Shown here: piece after piece, positions 53,490 through 62,727 of the stretch
How the letters are laid out: every line of letters starts with the position of its first letter
How positions within the stretch are numbered: position 1 is the stretch's first letter
Source of the DNA: Roseovarius pelagicus
GTDB taxonomy: Bacteria; Pseudomonadota; Alphaproteobacteria; Rhodobacterales; Rhodobacteraceae
Assembly: GCF_025639885.1 (NCBI RefSeq)
Contig: NZ_CP106738.1
Coordinates: forward strand, 1-64,000
Direction of reading: 5' to 3'
Length of the DNA stretch: 64,000 bases
Made by a program: the position numbers and the translations under genes
Notes under the pieces: model-generated
What the model saw: only the letters and a program-made list of their open reading frames with translations
Database searches by the model: none
What the model was told of the DNA's origin: nothing

Positions 53490-53902
53490 GGGATCACCTC
53501 TCTGTCGTGTTTCTCTATCGCGCACGGAAAGCACAAGAGCAAGCCGTTCAGGCGGCGGCGTGACCGAATCAGGATTAGCGCAACTCAGTTGATTGTGCCG
53601 AGCGCCACTGATTCGTGCTGCCGTGATACGTGAGTGCTAAAAGTTATCCACAGAAAAACACGTTTAAGTAGTAATTTTATTTGAAAACCAGCGGCGCTCC
53701 GCTGCTGTTTCCAGCGTCGTGTTGAAAAAATTTTCCTTGGGTGATTTGAATGAAAAATAAATATAATCAATATGATGTAGCGTAGATTTGTCCGGTATGT
53801 AGCGGTGGCTTAGGGCGGTCCCTGTTCATAACTCTCTTGGCAACACAATTTAAACGTGTAATCGTTTTCGTGTCTGCAACTACAATCTGGGGAGATTGAA
53901 AA
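53490..53902. other. AT-rich intergenic region before the FTSSL operon
   Basis: 413 bases without coding character. 53640-53870 is visibly AT-rich for this genome. Contents: a DnaA-box 9-mer at 53644-53652, a small hairpin CAGCGG/CCGCTG at 53689-53704, TATAAT at 53762-53767, and TTGGCA (53837-53842) 16 bases before TAATCG (53859-53864) as a possible promoter. A GGGGAG ribosome site ends 8 bases before the ATG. Confidence 0.65.
53644..53652 (+). promoter_or_regulatory. Perfect DnaA-box 9-mer
   Basis: TTATCCACA, the consensus DnaA box, stands alone about 250 bases upstream of the FTSSL repeat gene. A single box is compatible with DnaA transcriptional control or with chance; no cluster is present, so it is not an origin. 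Confidence 0.45.
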
Positions 53903-54370
53903 ATGACTGCACAACTTAAAGAAGTATTCGAAGCCAACCTGACAAACTACGACGAAACCGCCAATCTGCATGATGGTTCGGCTGTCGAGGCGTTCACCTC
54001 TTCGCTCGGTCCTGTGATGGGTGCTGATGCGGGTCTTGGTGACGCAACCGAGATGTTCACTTCATCCTTGGCACCGACCGCACGCGGCGACGCCCGGACT
54101 GGCGACGCGACAGAAATGTTCACCTCATCGCTCAGCCCATCGGCCCGCAGTGAAAGCCAAACAGGTGACGCCGTGGAAATGTTCACTTCATCGCTGGCAC
54201 CCCGTGCCGAAGGCGATGCGGCTACCGGCGATGCTGTCAGCCTGTTCACATCTTCGCTGGCGACAGCGAGCGGCGAAGCAGTGGGCGCATTCACCTCGTC
54301 CCTGAGCCCGCGCAGTGATGCACATGCCGAAGACGGTGACGCAGTCGAGATGTTCACTTCGAGCCTGTGA
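53903..54370 (+). CDS. Tandem FTSSL-repeat protein (seven units)
   Basis: 155 residues. Residues 1-25 are a non-repeated leader (MTAQLKEVFEANLTNYDETA and four more, ending in Gly). From residue 26 the protein is seven units whose core is (D/E)AV/TEMFTSSL: FTSSL falls at 31, 52, 73, 94, 115, 130 and 151, a period of exactly 21 except for one 15-residue unit. Each unit begins just after a Gly (25, 46, 67, 88, 109, 124, 145), and the last FTSSL is the C-terminus. 24 acidic against six Lys/Arg residues, no Cys, no Trp, one Tyr. No signal peptide. Ribosome site GGGGAG. I do not recognise the family. First gene of a three-gene unit. Confidence 0.85.
   Translation: MTAQLKEVFEANLTNYDETANLHDGSAVEAFTSSLGPVMGADAGLGDATEMFTSSLAPTARGDARTGDATEMFTSSLSPSARSESQTGDAVEMFTSSLAPRAEGDAATGDAVSLFTSSLATASGEAVGAFTSSLSPRSDAHAEDGDAVEMFTSSL
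53978..54367 (+). repeat. In-frame tandem repeat, 63-base period
   Basis: Seven coding units, 63 bases each except the fifth (45 bases) and the last (30 bases). All seven 15-base segments encoding FTSSL differ (for example TTCACCTCTTCGCTC against TTCACTTCGAGCCTG), and the last unit uses AGC where the others use TCG or TCC for the second Ser. The protein motif is conserved while the DNA has diverged. Confidence 0.9.
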
Positions 54371-54420
54371 TTGTGGATCGGAACGGGGCAGTTGCCCGCA
54401 CGCTGGAAGGAAAGACCGAT

Positions 54421-55497
54421 ATGGAAAACGTCGTCCCGCTCAATACCCCGTTCCATCAACGCAGCAAGGCCGCACGCCAGGCGGCCTTGCTTCGATCCTT
54501 TGCCAGTCATCGCCGCAGCGGCGATGATGTTTTCTGGCTCAAGGAAAACGCCGAGGCGCTGAACATTCTGGAATGCACTGGTGCACGTCCCGCTCCGAGT
54601 GATCTGGAAGTTTATGCCGCGTTCTACGAAGACATCGAACGCCGGATGGAGTTTTTCCCACAGTATTACCGCTTTTTGCTCTCGCTTTGCCTCGATCTGG
54701 AAGATCTGGCAGGTGCGGGCGATAAGGGTCAGCGTCTGGCAGAGTGGGTGGCCCGCGAGGGGCTGGCCCAAGCCGAACTATCTGACTTGCAACGTGGCGA
54801 GGCGCGCCGCCTGTGCGCCCGGCGCGGTATCGACCCGCTGATCAAGGACGCAGGCCTAGGTGACAGATTGCGCGAATTCGCATCCCGCTCTGATACATTC
54901 GCGATGCCGAACAAGAAAGCCGCGTATGAGTTGACGCATATCGTGTTCTACCTTTCGGAATATGGTCGCCGCGATCCTGACCTGCCCGATGCGGCGATTG
55001 ACAGCCTGATTTTTGCAGGCACTCTGGCATTTTTGGATTTCAACGTCGATCTGCTGGCAGAGATCTGCATCGCATTGCGCCATGCCCGCCAGACCCCGCC
55101 GGAAGTGTGGGAAATCTGGCTGACGCAGCAAACCCGCTGTTTTTCCATTACCGCGGATGCCGCTGCACCGCTGGGCGACGATTACCACGAATATCTGATG
55201 CTGAACTGGTTCATGGCCCAATCCGGGCAGGGTGGGTTTGCCGCCCAAGTGCCCGAAGGACGGGTTAGCTTTCGCAGGACACGCCCGCGTTCGGGACCGC
55301 TGCGCGAGTTGTCAGAATGCATCTACTCCATGGGCCGCACCCGATCTGGTGACTGGGAGGCGATGCGCGAAACCGTATCTGCGCGCCTGTCGCACGAAGC
55401 ACACGCCGCGCTGGTGGCGGCAGAGGGTGCAAGCGACCGTTTCGGCCAGTTTTTCGCCGGGTTCGCGCGGGTCAATCTGCGCGAGGTGCGGGCATGA
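54421..55497 (+). CDS. Helical protein of unknown function, partner of the repeat protein
   Basis: 358 residues from ATG 54421, ten bases after GGAAGG; a GTG at 54367 overlapping the repeat-gene stop (GTGA) is an alternative. Cytosolic by sequence: no signal or membrane segment. Mostly alpha-helical throughout (for example EVYAAFYEDIERRMEFFPQY, YELTHIVFYLSEYGRR). Conspicuous polar residues within helices are E170 and H173 (ELTH), D206, C216 and H221, and D253 and H256 (GDDYHEY), which could form a metal site in an alpha/alpha-toroid, but this is only a pattern. Stop overlaps the permease start by ATGA. Not recognised. Confidence 0.8.
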   Translation: MENVVPLNTPFHQRSKAARQAALLRSFASHRRSGDDVFWLKENAEALNILECTGARPAPSDLEVYAAFYEDIERRMEFFPQYYRFLLSLCLDLEDLAGAGDKGQRLAEWVAREGLAQAELSDLQRGEARRLCARRGIDPLIKDAGLGDRLREFASRSDTFAMPNKKAAYELTHIVFYLSEYGRRDPDLPDAAIDSLIFAGTLAFLDFNVDLLAEICIALRHARQTPPEVWEIWLTQQTRCFSITADAAAPLGDDYHEYLMLNWFMAQSGQGGFAAQVPEGRVSFRRTRPRSGPLRELSECIYSMGRTRSGDWEAMRETVSARLSHEAHAALVAAEGASDRFGQFFAGFARVNLREVRA

Positions 55498-56423
55498 TCG
55501 CCGCGCGGGCCGGTGGGGTGGTGTTGACGGGCGTGGCGCTGACGGCGATCTATACGTTCCTGATTTCGGGTGCGGATGCGATCACCAAGATGTTTGCAGC
55601 CTCCTACGCCGCACCACAGCTCTTTGCACTCTCGGGCGCGGTGGTGGCGGGGCTGGCCATGATGGTGAACCGGCGCGGACCGGCGCGACGCGACATGCGA
55701 ACCAAGTGCCCGCGCGCGATGGGTATCCGTGTGACGGCGACGGTGTTTGGCGCCGTAGCGTTTTTCTACGCGTTCCGTCTGCTGCCTTTTGCCGAGGTGT
55801 TCCTCTTTATCGCGATGATCCCGCTATTTACCGCGCTTCTGTCCGGCCCTGTGTTGGGAGAGGCGGTGCGCCCTCAGGCATGGGCGGCGTTGATGCTGGG
55901 TGTCGTCGGATTGCTTTGCCTCTTTCCGGGCGGATTCGAAACGATACAGATGGGGCATTTGGTGGCGTTGGCTGCCGTGTTGTTGGGAACCGCATCGATG
56001 ATGGCCTCGCGCTATATCGGGGTCCGTGACGACAACCTGTTGAGTCAGGTTTTCTATCCCAATCTGGGCCTGATGGTGGTCAGCCTTGCAGTGTTACCGT
56101 TTGTCTATACGCCCATGGCGCTTGCAGATCTGGGCTGGGCAGTGGTCTATGCCACCGTCCTGTTCTTTGCGCGCTGGGTTCTGGTCGCTGCGTTCAAGGC
56201 ATTGCCTGCCTATGTGATCACGCCTTTGATGAACCTGCAATTCGTATGGATGGTCGTGCTGGGGGCTGCGGTTTTTGGTGAAACGCCTAGCAGCTTTGTC
56301 TATCTGGGCGCGGGGATCGTCATTACGGCCGGTATCTGGTTGATCTATGATCAGGCCGCCGCCCGCAATGAAATTCGCCCGATATGGCTGCCCAAGAAGG
56401 CGCGCGTGTTCCCGGCAGAATGA
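55494..56423 (+). CDS. EamA/DMT-family permease of the FTSSL operon
   Basis: 309 residues, ATG overlapping the previous stop. Ten hydrophobic segments in two EamA halves (ISGADAITKMFAASYAAPQL, FFYAFRLLPFAEVFLFIAMI; second half YPNLGLMVVSLAVLPFVYT, GAAVFGETPSSFVYLGAGI). The family exports small metabolites and amino-acid-like compounds. Translational coupling ties its function to the helical protein. It ends 39 bases before the convergent erpA. Confidence 0.87.
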   Translation: MIAARAGGVVLTGVALTAIYTFLISGADAITKMFAASYAAPQLFALSGAVVAGLAMMVNRRGPARRDMRTKCPRAMGIRVTATVFGAVAFFYAFRLLPFAEVFLFIAMIPLFTALLSGPVLGEAVRPQAWAALMLGVVGLLCLFPGGFETIQMGHLVALAAVLLGTASMMASRYIGVRDDNLLSQVFYPNLGLMVVSLAVLPFVYTPMALADLGWAVVYATVLFFARWVLVAAFKALPAYVITPLMNLQFVWMVVLGAAVFGETPSSFVYLGAGIVITAGIWLIYDQAAARNEIRPIWLPKKARVFPAE

Positions 56424-56462
56424 TGGATCATTCGCCGGGGGCGATGGATACCAACATTCGTG

Positions 56463-56786
56463 TCACATCGAAAACGACGTGCCACATCCGCATGAACTGC
56501 TGGCATTCGGGTTCTCGATGACGAAACGCGCGCCGATCAGTTCTTCTGTGAAATCAATCGTGGCACCGGTCAGGAACGGCAGGGAAATGCTGTCCACAAC
56601 AACCTTTTGCCCTAACCCTTCGAGGATCAGATCATCCGCGGCAGGGGCATCAAGCTTGATCTCATACTGGAACCCGGAACAGCCGCCACCTTCGACAGCG
56701 ACGCGCAGAGCTTGACCCTGATCGCCTGCGCCGATCTCGTTCAGCCGCTCGAATGCGCGGGTGGTGACATTGGGGGGCAGGTTCAT
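56463..56786 (-). CDS. erpA: A-type iron-sulfur carrier protein
   Basis: 107 residues from ATG 56786, after AGGAGAG. The three cluster cysteines are C36 (GGGCSGFQY), C99 and C101 (SSCGCGTSF), the HesB/IscA/ErpA signature. It accepts and passes [4Fe-4S]/[2Fe-2S] clusters to apo-proteins. Only the last 107 codons of a longer open frame are real; the upstream part has no ErpA character. Divergent from dgt by 102 bases. SufA/IscA naming is equally possible. Confidence 0.92.
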   Translation of the reverse strand: MNLPPNVTTRAFERLNEIGAGDQGQALRVAVEGGGCSGFQYEIKLDAPAADDLILEGLGQKVVVDSISLPFLTGATIDFTEELIGARFVIENPNASSSCGCGTSFSM

Positions 56787-56888
56787 CGCACTCTCCTGAT
56801 GTGCCAGCGATAAATGACAGCAGCGGTTTCGCTGCCGTTGTGATTGCAATATATGTGGGATGGGAACAGGCGACAAGGACCAGCGAAG

Positions 56889-58070
56889 ATGACCGCGTGT
56901 ATTGCGGCCAGCCCCGAACGTTCGCGCGGACGGCTGGTGAAAGAAGAAGAGAGCCTGTTTCGGTCCTGCTATCAGCGTGATCGCGACCGGATCATCCATT
57001 CCAGCGCCTTTCGAAGGCTCAAACACAAGACACAGGTGTTCGTTGAACATGAGGGCGATTATTTTCGCACGCGACTGACACATTCCATTGAGGTGGCGCA
57101 GGTTGCGCGAACGATCACCGGCGCGCTGGGACTGAACCCTGAGCTGACCGAGGCAGTGGCGCTGGCGCATGATCTGGGCCACACACCGTTCGGCCACACG
57201 GGCGAAGATGCGCTGCATGCGCTGATGGCGCCCTATGGCGGGTTCGATCACAACGCGCAGGCGATCCGTATCGTGACGATGCTGGAGCGACACTATGCTG
57301 AATTCGATGGTTTGAACCTGACATGGGACACGCTGGAAGGTATCGCCAAGCACAACGGTCCGGTGATAATTCCGACGGGGAGCGATCTGCCCTATGCGCT
57401 GGCCGAGTATAACGCCCGACATGACTTGGAACTGCATACCCACGCCAGTGCCGAGGCGCAGGTGGCGGCATTGTCTGACGATGTCGCCTACAACAATCAC
57501 GACCTGCATGATGGGCTGCGCGCGGGGCTGTTCACCGAAGAAGAAATCGCTGAATTGCCGATTATCGGTGATTGTTATGCCGAGGTTGACCAGAACTATC
57601 CCCGGCTGGATGCCTACCGACGACGACACGAGGCGCTACGCCGCGTTTTTGGCGTGATGGTGGCAGATGTGATCGAAACCTCGCGTGCGGTGATCGCGGA
57701 ATCCGATCTGGCAGACTCAGCTTCGGTGCGGCATCTGGGGCGACCTGTAATCAAGTTCTCCGACGAATTGTGGCGCGATCTGAAGCAGATACGGGATTTC
57801 CTCTTTACGCGCATGTACCGCGCGCCGTCGGTGATGTTGAAACGCGCGCAGGTCACGCAGGTCGTCAACGACCTGTTCCCGTTTTACATGGAATGTCCCA
57901 GCCATTTGCCGCAGCGCTGGCAGACAGATGTGGCGGCAGCCGGAACAACGCAGGCGCTGGCGCGTCTCGTTAGTGATTATATTGCCGGGATGACGGACCG
58001 GTTCGCGCTGTCGCAGCACGCTCGGCATTTGGGCGGGCCGGGCGGCGCCGGTTCCTGGGGGGATAAATAA
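56889..58070 (+). CDS. dgt: Deoxyguanosinetriphosphate triphosphohydrolase-like protein
   Basis: 393 residues from ATG 56889. HD-domain motif: [13 protein letters not shown] (first His), [14 protein letters not shown] (His-Asp pair with further His), and downstream [14 protein letters not shown] (last Asp). Hydrolyses dNTPs to the nucleoside and triphosphate, controlling the dNTP pool. The HD metal residues are intact. Upstream of an antiporter and argS. Confidence 0.93.
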   Translation: MTACIAASPERSRGRLVKEEESLFRSCYQRDRDRIIHSSAFRRLKHKTQVFVEHEGDYFRTRLTHSIEVAQVARTITGALGLNPELTEAVALAHDLGHTPFGHTGEDALHALMAPYGGFDHNAQAIRIVTMLERHYAEFDGLNLTWDTLEGIAKHNGPVIIPTGSDLPYALAEYNARHDLELHTHASAEAQVAALSDDVAYNNHDLHDGLRAGLFTEEEIAELPIIGDCYAEVDQNYPRLDAYRRRHEALRRVFGVMVADVIETSRAVIAESDLADSASVRHLGRPVIKFSDELWRDLKQIRDFLFTRMYRAPSVMLKRAQVTQVVNDLFPFYMECPSHLPQRWQTDVAAAGTTQALARLVSDYIAGMTDRFALSQHARHLGGPGGAGSWGDK

Positions 58071-58071
58071 C

Positions 58072-59919
58072 ATGGCAGCGGAAGCGGTGGCAGACGGAAC
58101 AATTCCGGCGGTTATGGCCTTTGCACTGGTTGGCGTTCTGGGGGTCGGCGCGCAATGGGTCGCGTGGAAGATGCGGATGCCCGCCATCGTGCTGATGCTG
58201 ATTGCGGGCCTCGCGATCGGGCCGGGTCTGGGCCTGTTCAACCCCGAGCGTGACATTGGTCCGTTGATGGGGCCGATGATCAGCGTGGCCGTGGCAATCA
58301 TCCTGTTCGAAGGCGGTATGACGCTGAACCTGCACACCTTGCGCGAGGCTGCGGTGGGTGTGCGGCGATTGGTGATCATTGGCGCGCCGGTGGGTTGGCT
58401 GCTGTCGGCATTGGCGCTGCATTTCGTGGCGGGCCTGAGTTGGGCCAGCTCGGCGGTGTTTGGTGGGATCATGATCGTGACCGGCCCGACGGTGATCGCG
58501 CCGCTCTTGCGGCAGGCACGTTTGCAGCGACGTCCGGCGCAGCTGTTGCAATGGGAGGCGATCGTTAACGATCCTATCGGTGCGCTGGCTGCGGTGCTGG
58601 CGTTTGAGGTGGTGTTGATCACTGCGGCTGCAAACACGTTCGGCGATGCGGTCTGGGATATGGCAAAGGGGATCGGGATTGCCAGCGCGTTGGGCTTGGC
58701 TGCTGGTTGGCTGATTTCCGAGGCATTCCGTCGCGGTCGGGTGCCGGAATACATGAAGGTGCCGGTCCTCTTCGCGTTGTTGCTGCTGATCTTTGCGCTG
58801 TCCGATTACGTGCTGCACGAAAGCGGGCTGTTGGCCGTAACGATCATGGGATTCTACATCGCGAATGCAGGACTGCCCAGCTATACCGAATTGCGCCGGT
58901 TCAAGGAACACGCGACGATCCTGCTGGTGTCGGGTGTGTTCATTCTGCTGGCGGCGTCGATGGATCTGGAACGACTATCGTTGCTGGGCTGGCGCAGCGT
59001 GTTGTTTCTGGTCGTCGTGATCGTGCTCGTGCGGCCCGTAACTGTGCTGAGTGCGCTGGCATTCAGCAACGTCCCTATGCAAGAGCGGCTGTTGGTGGCA
59101 TTCACCGGGCCACGCGGCGTGGTGCTGGTGGCTGTGGCCGGGCTGTTTTCCGAACGACTGGTGGCTGCGGGCTTTGAGGATGCGGGTCTGTTGACGCCGC
59201 TGGCCTTTGCTCTGGTGGCAGCGACCGTAGTGTTGCATGGATTTTCTCTACGTCCCATGGCGCGGCTCGTGGGGCTGGCGGGCGGACATATCCCCGGCGT
59301 GATATTCGCTGGCGGTTCGCAGTTTTCGACGTCGTTCGCCACGGCGCTGCGCGAGTACGAAGTGCCGGTGCTGGTCGCCGATCCGAACCGCGCCCGGCTA
59401 CGCAGCGCACGCGAGGCAGGTTTGCCGATCTATGTCGGTGACATCCTATCCGACGGGGCGGAAAAAGGGGTGGAGTTCATCAGCTTTGGCCGGATCGTGA
59501 CGACATCCGACAATGACGCCTACAATACGCTGGTTGCCACGGATCTTGCGCCGGAATTCGGGCGCGAGAACGTTTTTCAGCTGAAACGCGCGAAGCAGGA
59601 CAGCCAGCGTCATGCCTTGCCTGCGACACTGGGAGGGCGGGTGGTCTGTGGCGGGTTGCGGTATCTGGAAATCGCGCAGCGCATGACCAACGGTTGGTCC
59701 GTGCGCGCCACCAAGCTGTCAGAAGAGTACGGTCTGAGCGATTGGCAGGCGGATAATCCGGATTCCATCCCGCTGGCGGAATTGGTCGCCGGACGGGAGC
59801 TGCGCCTGCTCGATCACAAGGCGAAGCTGCGCGGAGAGGCCGGAATGCACCTGCTGGCGTTGTCGCCTCCACGCGAGAAGGATCATAATGGCGCGCCCGA
59901 AGAGGCGGCAGCGGATTGA
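58072..59919 (+). CDS. CPA-type cation/proton antiporter with C-terminal RCK domain
   Basis: 615 residues. About 12 hydrophobic segments in the first 400 residues, including [12 protein letters not shown] and [11 protein letters not shown], and [11 protein letters not shown], the Asn-Asp motif of Na+(K+)/H+ exchangers. From about 405 comes an RCK_N/TrkA-type nucleotide-binding domain ([34 protein letters not shown]) and a RCK_C-like tail. Starts one base after the dgt stop. It interrupts dgt and argS, which are usually closer neighbours. Confidence 0.88.
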   Translation: MAAEAVADGTIPAVMAFALVGVLGVGAQWVAWKMRMPAIVLMLIAGLAIGPGLGLFNPERDIGPLMGPMISVAVAIILFEGGMTLNLHTLREAAVGVRRLVIIGAPVGWLLSALALHFVAGLSWASSAVFGGIMIVTGPTVIAPLLRQARLQRRPAQLLQWEAIVNDPIGALAAVLAFEVVLITAAANTFGDAVWDMAKGIGIASALGLAAGWLISEAFRRGRVPEYMKVPVLFALLLLIFALSDYVLHESGLLAVTIMGFYIANAGLPSYTELRRFKEHATILLVSGVFILLAASMDLERLSLLGWRSVLFLVVVIVLVRPVTVLSALAFSNVPMQERLLVAFTGPRGVVLVAVAGLFSERLVAAGFEDAGLLTPLAFALVAATVVLHGFSLRPMARLVGLAGGHIPGVIFAGGSQFSTSFATALREYEVPVLVADPNRARLRSAREAGLPIYVGDILSDGAEKGVEFISFGRIVTTSDNDAYNTLVATDLAPEFGRENVFQLKRAKQDSQRHALPATLGGRVVCGGLRYLEIAQRMTNGWSVRATKLSEEYGLSDWQADNPDSIPLAELVAGRELRLLDHKAKLRGEAGMHLLALSPPREKDHNGAPEEAAAD

Positions 59920-59968
59920 CGCGGCGCGCGGGGCTGTTAAACCACCTCGCGACGCAAAGGATGACCCG

Positions 59969-61714
59969 ATGAACCTGTTTACTGAGATCCGCAGCGCGGT
60001 GATTGACGCTCTTGATGTGCTTGAGGCCGACGGGGTGCTGCCCTCCGGGTTGGACAATGCCAACGTGACGGTGGAGCCGCCTCGCGATCCTGCGCATGGC
60101 GATATGGCAACCAACGCTGCAATGGTTCTGGCCAAACCCGCGGGCAAGAAGCCGCGCGATATTGCCGAGGCACTTGCTGCACAGCTATCCGCCGATCCGC
60201 GCATCACCTCTGCCGAAGTGGCGGGGCCGGGGTTCTTGAACCTGCGACTGGCGGATGAGCAGTGGCATGGCGTCCTGCGGGCCGTACTGGCGGCAGGAGC
60301 GGATTTTGGCCGTTCCGACATGGGGCAGGGGCGGCGCGTCAACGTGGAATATGTCAGCGCGAACCCGACCGGGCCCTTGCATGTGGGGCACACCCGCGGC
60401 GCGGTCTTTGGCGATGCTTTGGCGGGCCTGCTGGATTTTACCGGCCATGACGTTACCCGTGAATACTATATCAATGACGGTGGTGCGCAGGTCGATGTTT
60501 TGGCGCGGTCTGTCTATTTGCGCTATCTGGAAGCGCACGGGCAGGCGGTCGCGTTTGAGGATGGCACCTATCCCGGCGACTACCTGATCGCCGTGGGCGA
60601 GGCGTTGAAGGCCAAGGTCGGAGATGCCTATGTCGACCGCCCCGAGTCCGAATGGCTGGTTGTTGTGCGTGAGTTTGCCACTGATGCGATGATGGATCTG
60701 ATCCGCGCGGATCTGAAGGCGCTGGGCGTCGAGATGGACATGTTCTACAGCGAAAAGTCGCTTTATGGCACTGGTCGGATCGAGGCGGCGCTGGAGGCGC
60801 TGGATGCCAAGGGGCTAATTTATGAAGGCGTGCTGGAGCCGCCTAAGGGCAAGCTGCCAGAGGATTGGGAGCCACGCGAACAGACGCTGTTCAAAAGCAC
60901 CGAACATGGCGATGATGTAGATCGTCCGGTGAAGAAGTCGGATGGCGGGTGGACCTATTTCGCGCCTGACATCGCCTACCATTATGACAAGATTACCAGA
61001 GGCTTCGACGCGCTAATTGATGTGTTCGGCGCGGATCATGGTGGCTATGTTAAACGGATGAAGGCGGCTGTATCGGCGCTGTCAGATGGGCAGGTCAGTC
61101 TGGATGTGAAGCTGACCCAACTGGTGAAGCTCTATAAGAACGGCAAGCCGTTCAAGATGTCAAAGCGCGCGGGTACCTTCGTGACGCTGCGCGACGTGGT
61201 TGACCTTGTTGGGGCGGATGTGACCCGCTTTGTTATGCTGACGCGCAAGAACGATGCGCCGCTCGATTTCGACTTTGACAAGGTGCTGGAGCAATCCAAG
61301 GATAACCCGGTCTTTTACGTGCAATACGCCCATGCGAGGGTGTGCAGTGTGATGCGCAAAGCCGAGGCCGCTGGCATCGACGTCAATGATGATGTTCTCG
61401 CCAAGGCGGAACTGGAGCGTGTCAGTCACGAGGCCGAACTGACTTTGGCCCGCAAAATCGCGGAATGGCCGCGGTTGGTGGAAATCGCAGGGCGCACGAA
61501 CGAGCCGCACCGCGTTGCTTTTTACCTCTATGATCTGGCCAGTGATCTGCACAGCCTATGGAACCGGGGACATGACCATCCCGAGTTGCGCTTCTTGCAG
61601 GAGAGTGATTCGGTTACAACACAGGCGAAAATTGCTCTCGCTCGGTCTGTGAATGTTGTTATTTCTGCAGGTCTTGGTATTCTTGGGGTCACTCCGGCTG
61701 ACGAGATGCGGTAA
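59969..61714 (+). CDS. argS: Arginyl-tRNA synthetase
   Basis: 581 residues from ATG 59969, after AAGGA. Class I signatures: HIGH-type HVGH at 138-141 ([14 protein letters not shown]) and KMSKR at 396-400 ([11 protein letters not shown]); N-terminal Arg-tRNA D-loop recognition domain and C-terminal anticodon-binding domain (DALB). Charges tRNA(Arg). Upstream ATGs in the frame would add non-homologous residues. Confidence 0.97.
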   Translation: MNLFTEIRSAVIDALDVLEADGVLPSGLDNANVTVEPPRDPAHGDMATNAAMVLAKPAGKKPRDIAEALAAQLSADPRITSAEVAGPGFLNLRLADEQWHGVLRAVLAAGADFGRSDMGQGRRVNVEYVSANPTGPLHVGHTRGAVFGDALAGLLDFTGHDVTREYYINDGGAQVDVLARSVYLRYLEAHGQAVAFEDGTYPGDYLIAVGEALKAKVGDAYVDRPESEWLVVVREFATDAMMDLIRADLKALGVEMDMFYSEKSLYGTGRIEAALEALDAKGLIYEGVLEPPKGKLPEDWEPREQTLFKSTEHGDDVDRPVKKSDGGWTYFAPDIAYHYDKITRGFDALIDVFGADHGGYVKRMKAAVSALSDGQVSLDVKLTQLVKLYKNGKPFKMSKRAGTFVTLRDVVDLVGADVTRFVMLTRKNDAPLDFDFDKVLEQSKDNPVFYVQYAHARVCSVMRKAEAAGIDVNDDVLAKAELERVSHEAELTLARKIAEWPRLVEIAGRTNEPHRVAFYLYDLASDLHSLWNRGHDHPELRFLQESDSVTTQAKIALARSVNVVISAGLGILGVTPADEMR

Positions 61715-61794
61715 ACCGCGCAAATGCCGGGGGATATGAGGCAGCAATCATACACCCCGGCGACTATGTATCGCTGGTGGCAAAGAGGCGAGAC

Positions 61795-62727
61795 ATGGCA
61801 GAGATTTATGCGGACCGTCACCCGGACTGGGGTGCGTCTGAAACCAGTGGTTCATTTTCCAAGATCACCTATGTACTCGGCTCGCTTGTTTCGATCGGGT
61901 TGATCGTGGGCCTCGGATTATGGGGTTACAAGCTGCTGGTGAGAGACGTCAGTGGTGTGCCAGTTATTCGCGCCGCCGAAGGTCCGATTCGGGTACAACC
62001 CGAGAATCCGGGCGGAGAACAGGCGCTTAATCAAGGGCTGTCTGTGAATGATGTCGCGGCGGTTGGCGCCGCCGGTCAGACCCCTGATCAATTGATCCTG
62101 GCTCCGGCGCCGCTGGATCTGAGCGACGAGGATGCGCCCAGCACGTGGGCTTCGACGCAATCTGATCAAATGGTTCAGCAGGCGGCAACGCAAGCACCCG
62201 AAAAAGAACCGACAGCAGTACCCATGGATGACGCGGGTATGCTGGCGCTGGCCGACGCACTGGCTGACGGTGTCGAGCCTTTGGGCGAGGTCGCCCCCCC
62301 GCGCGAAGCGGAGGACGAAGAAGAAGCTCTCCAAACGCAGATCAAGGTCGTCAAGGGTGGTATTGGCACCTCGCTAAGGCCCAAGGCGCGTCCCGTTACG
62401 CTGTCGCGGGTTGAAACGGTTGCGGCAATCGACGATCTGGCAGGGCCGCGGGATATAGACCCGGATACAATCGCGCCGGGGACGCGGCTGGCACAGTTGG
62501 GGGCGTTCAAGACCGAAGAAATCGCGCGTGAAGAGTGGACACGACTGGCAGGCAAGTTCGAGGATTACCTGACGGGCAAGGATCGTGTGATCCAGCGCGC
62601 CACCAGCGGCGGGCGCACCTTCTATCGCCTGCGCGCGATGGGGTTCGAGGATCTGGGCGATGCGCGCCGGTTCTGTTCCGCGCTAGTCGCAGAGAAAGCG
62701 GAATGCATCCCGGTTGTTACCCGGTGA
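61795..62727 (+). CDS. SPOR-domain membrane protein
   Basis: 310 residues from ATG 61795, six bases after GAGG. Single membrane segment (about 25-45: ITYVLGSLVSIGLIVGLGLW), a long acidic/proline-rich periplasmic linker, and a C-terminal SPOR domain (about 230-308: LAQLGAFKTEEIAREEWTRL and FYRLRAMGF). SPOR binds denuded glycan strands at the division septum. Stop overlaps the nagZ start (GTGA), linking septal peptidoglycan recognition to recycling. Confidence 0.9.
   Translation: MAEIYADRHPDWGASETSGSFSKITYVLGSLVSIGLIVGLGLWGYKLLVRDVSGVPVIRAAEGPIRVQPENPGGEQALNQGLSVNDVAAVGAAGQTPDQLILAPAPLDLSDEDAPSTWASTQSDQMVQQAATQAPEKEPTAVPMDDAGMLALADALADGVEPLGEVAPPREAEDEEEALQTQIKVVKGGIGTSLRPKARPVTLSRVETVAAIDDLAGPRDIDPDTIAPGTRLAQLGAFKTEEIAREEWTRLAGKFEDYLTGKDRVIQRATSGGRTFYRLRAMGFEDLGDARRFCSALVAEKAECIPVVTR

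Noticed and set aside
53644..53652. Replication origin from the DnaA box
   Set aside because: A single box with no cluster, no neighbouring dnaA, dnaN or gidA-type genes, so not an origin.
53978..54367. CRISPR-like or satellite repeat
   Set aside because: The repeat is in phase with codons, its DNA copies differ at synonymous sites, and there are no spacers; it is a protein repeat.
57717..58754. 345-codon open frame on the - strand
   Set aside because: Mirrors dgt and the antiporter; composition is that of an antisense shadow.
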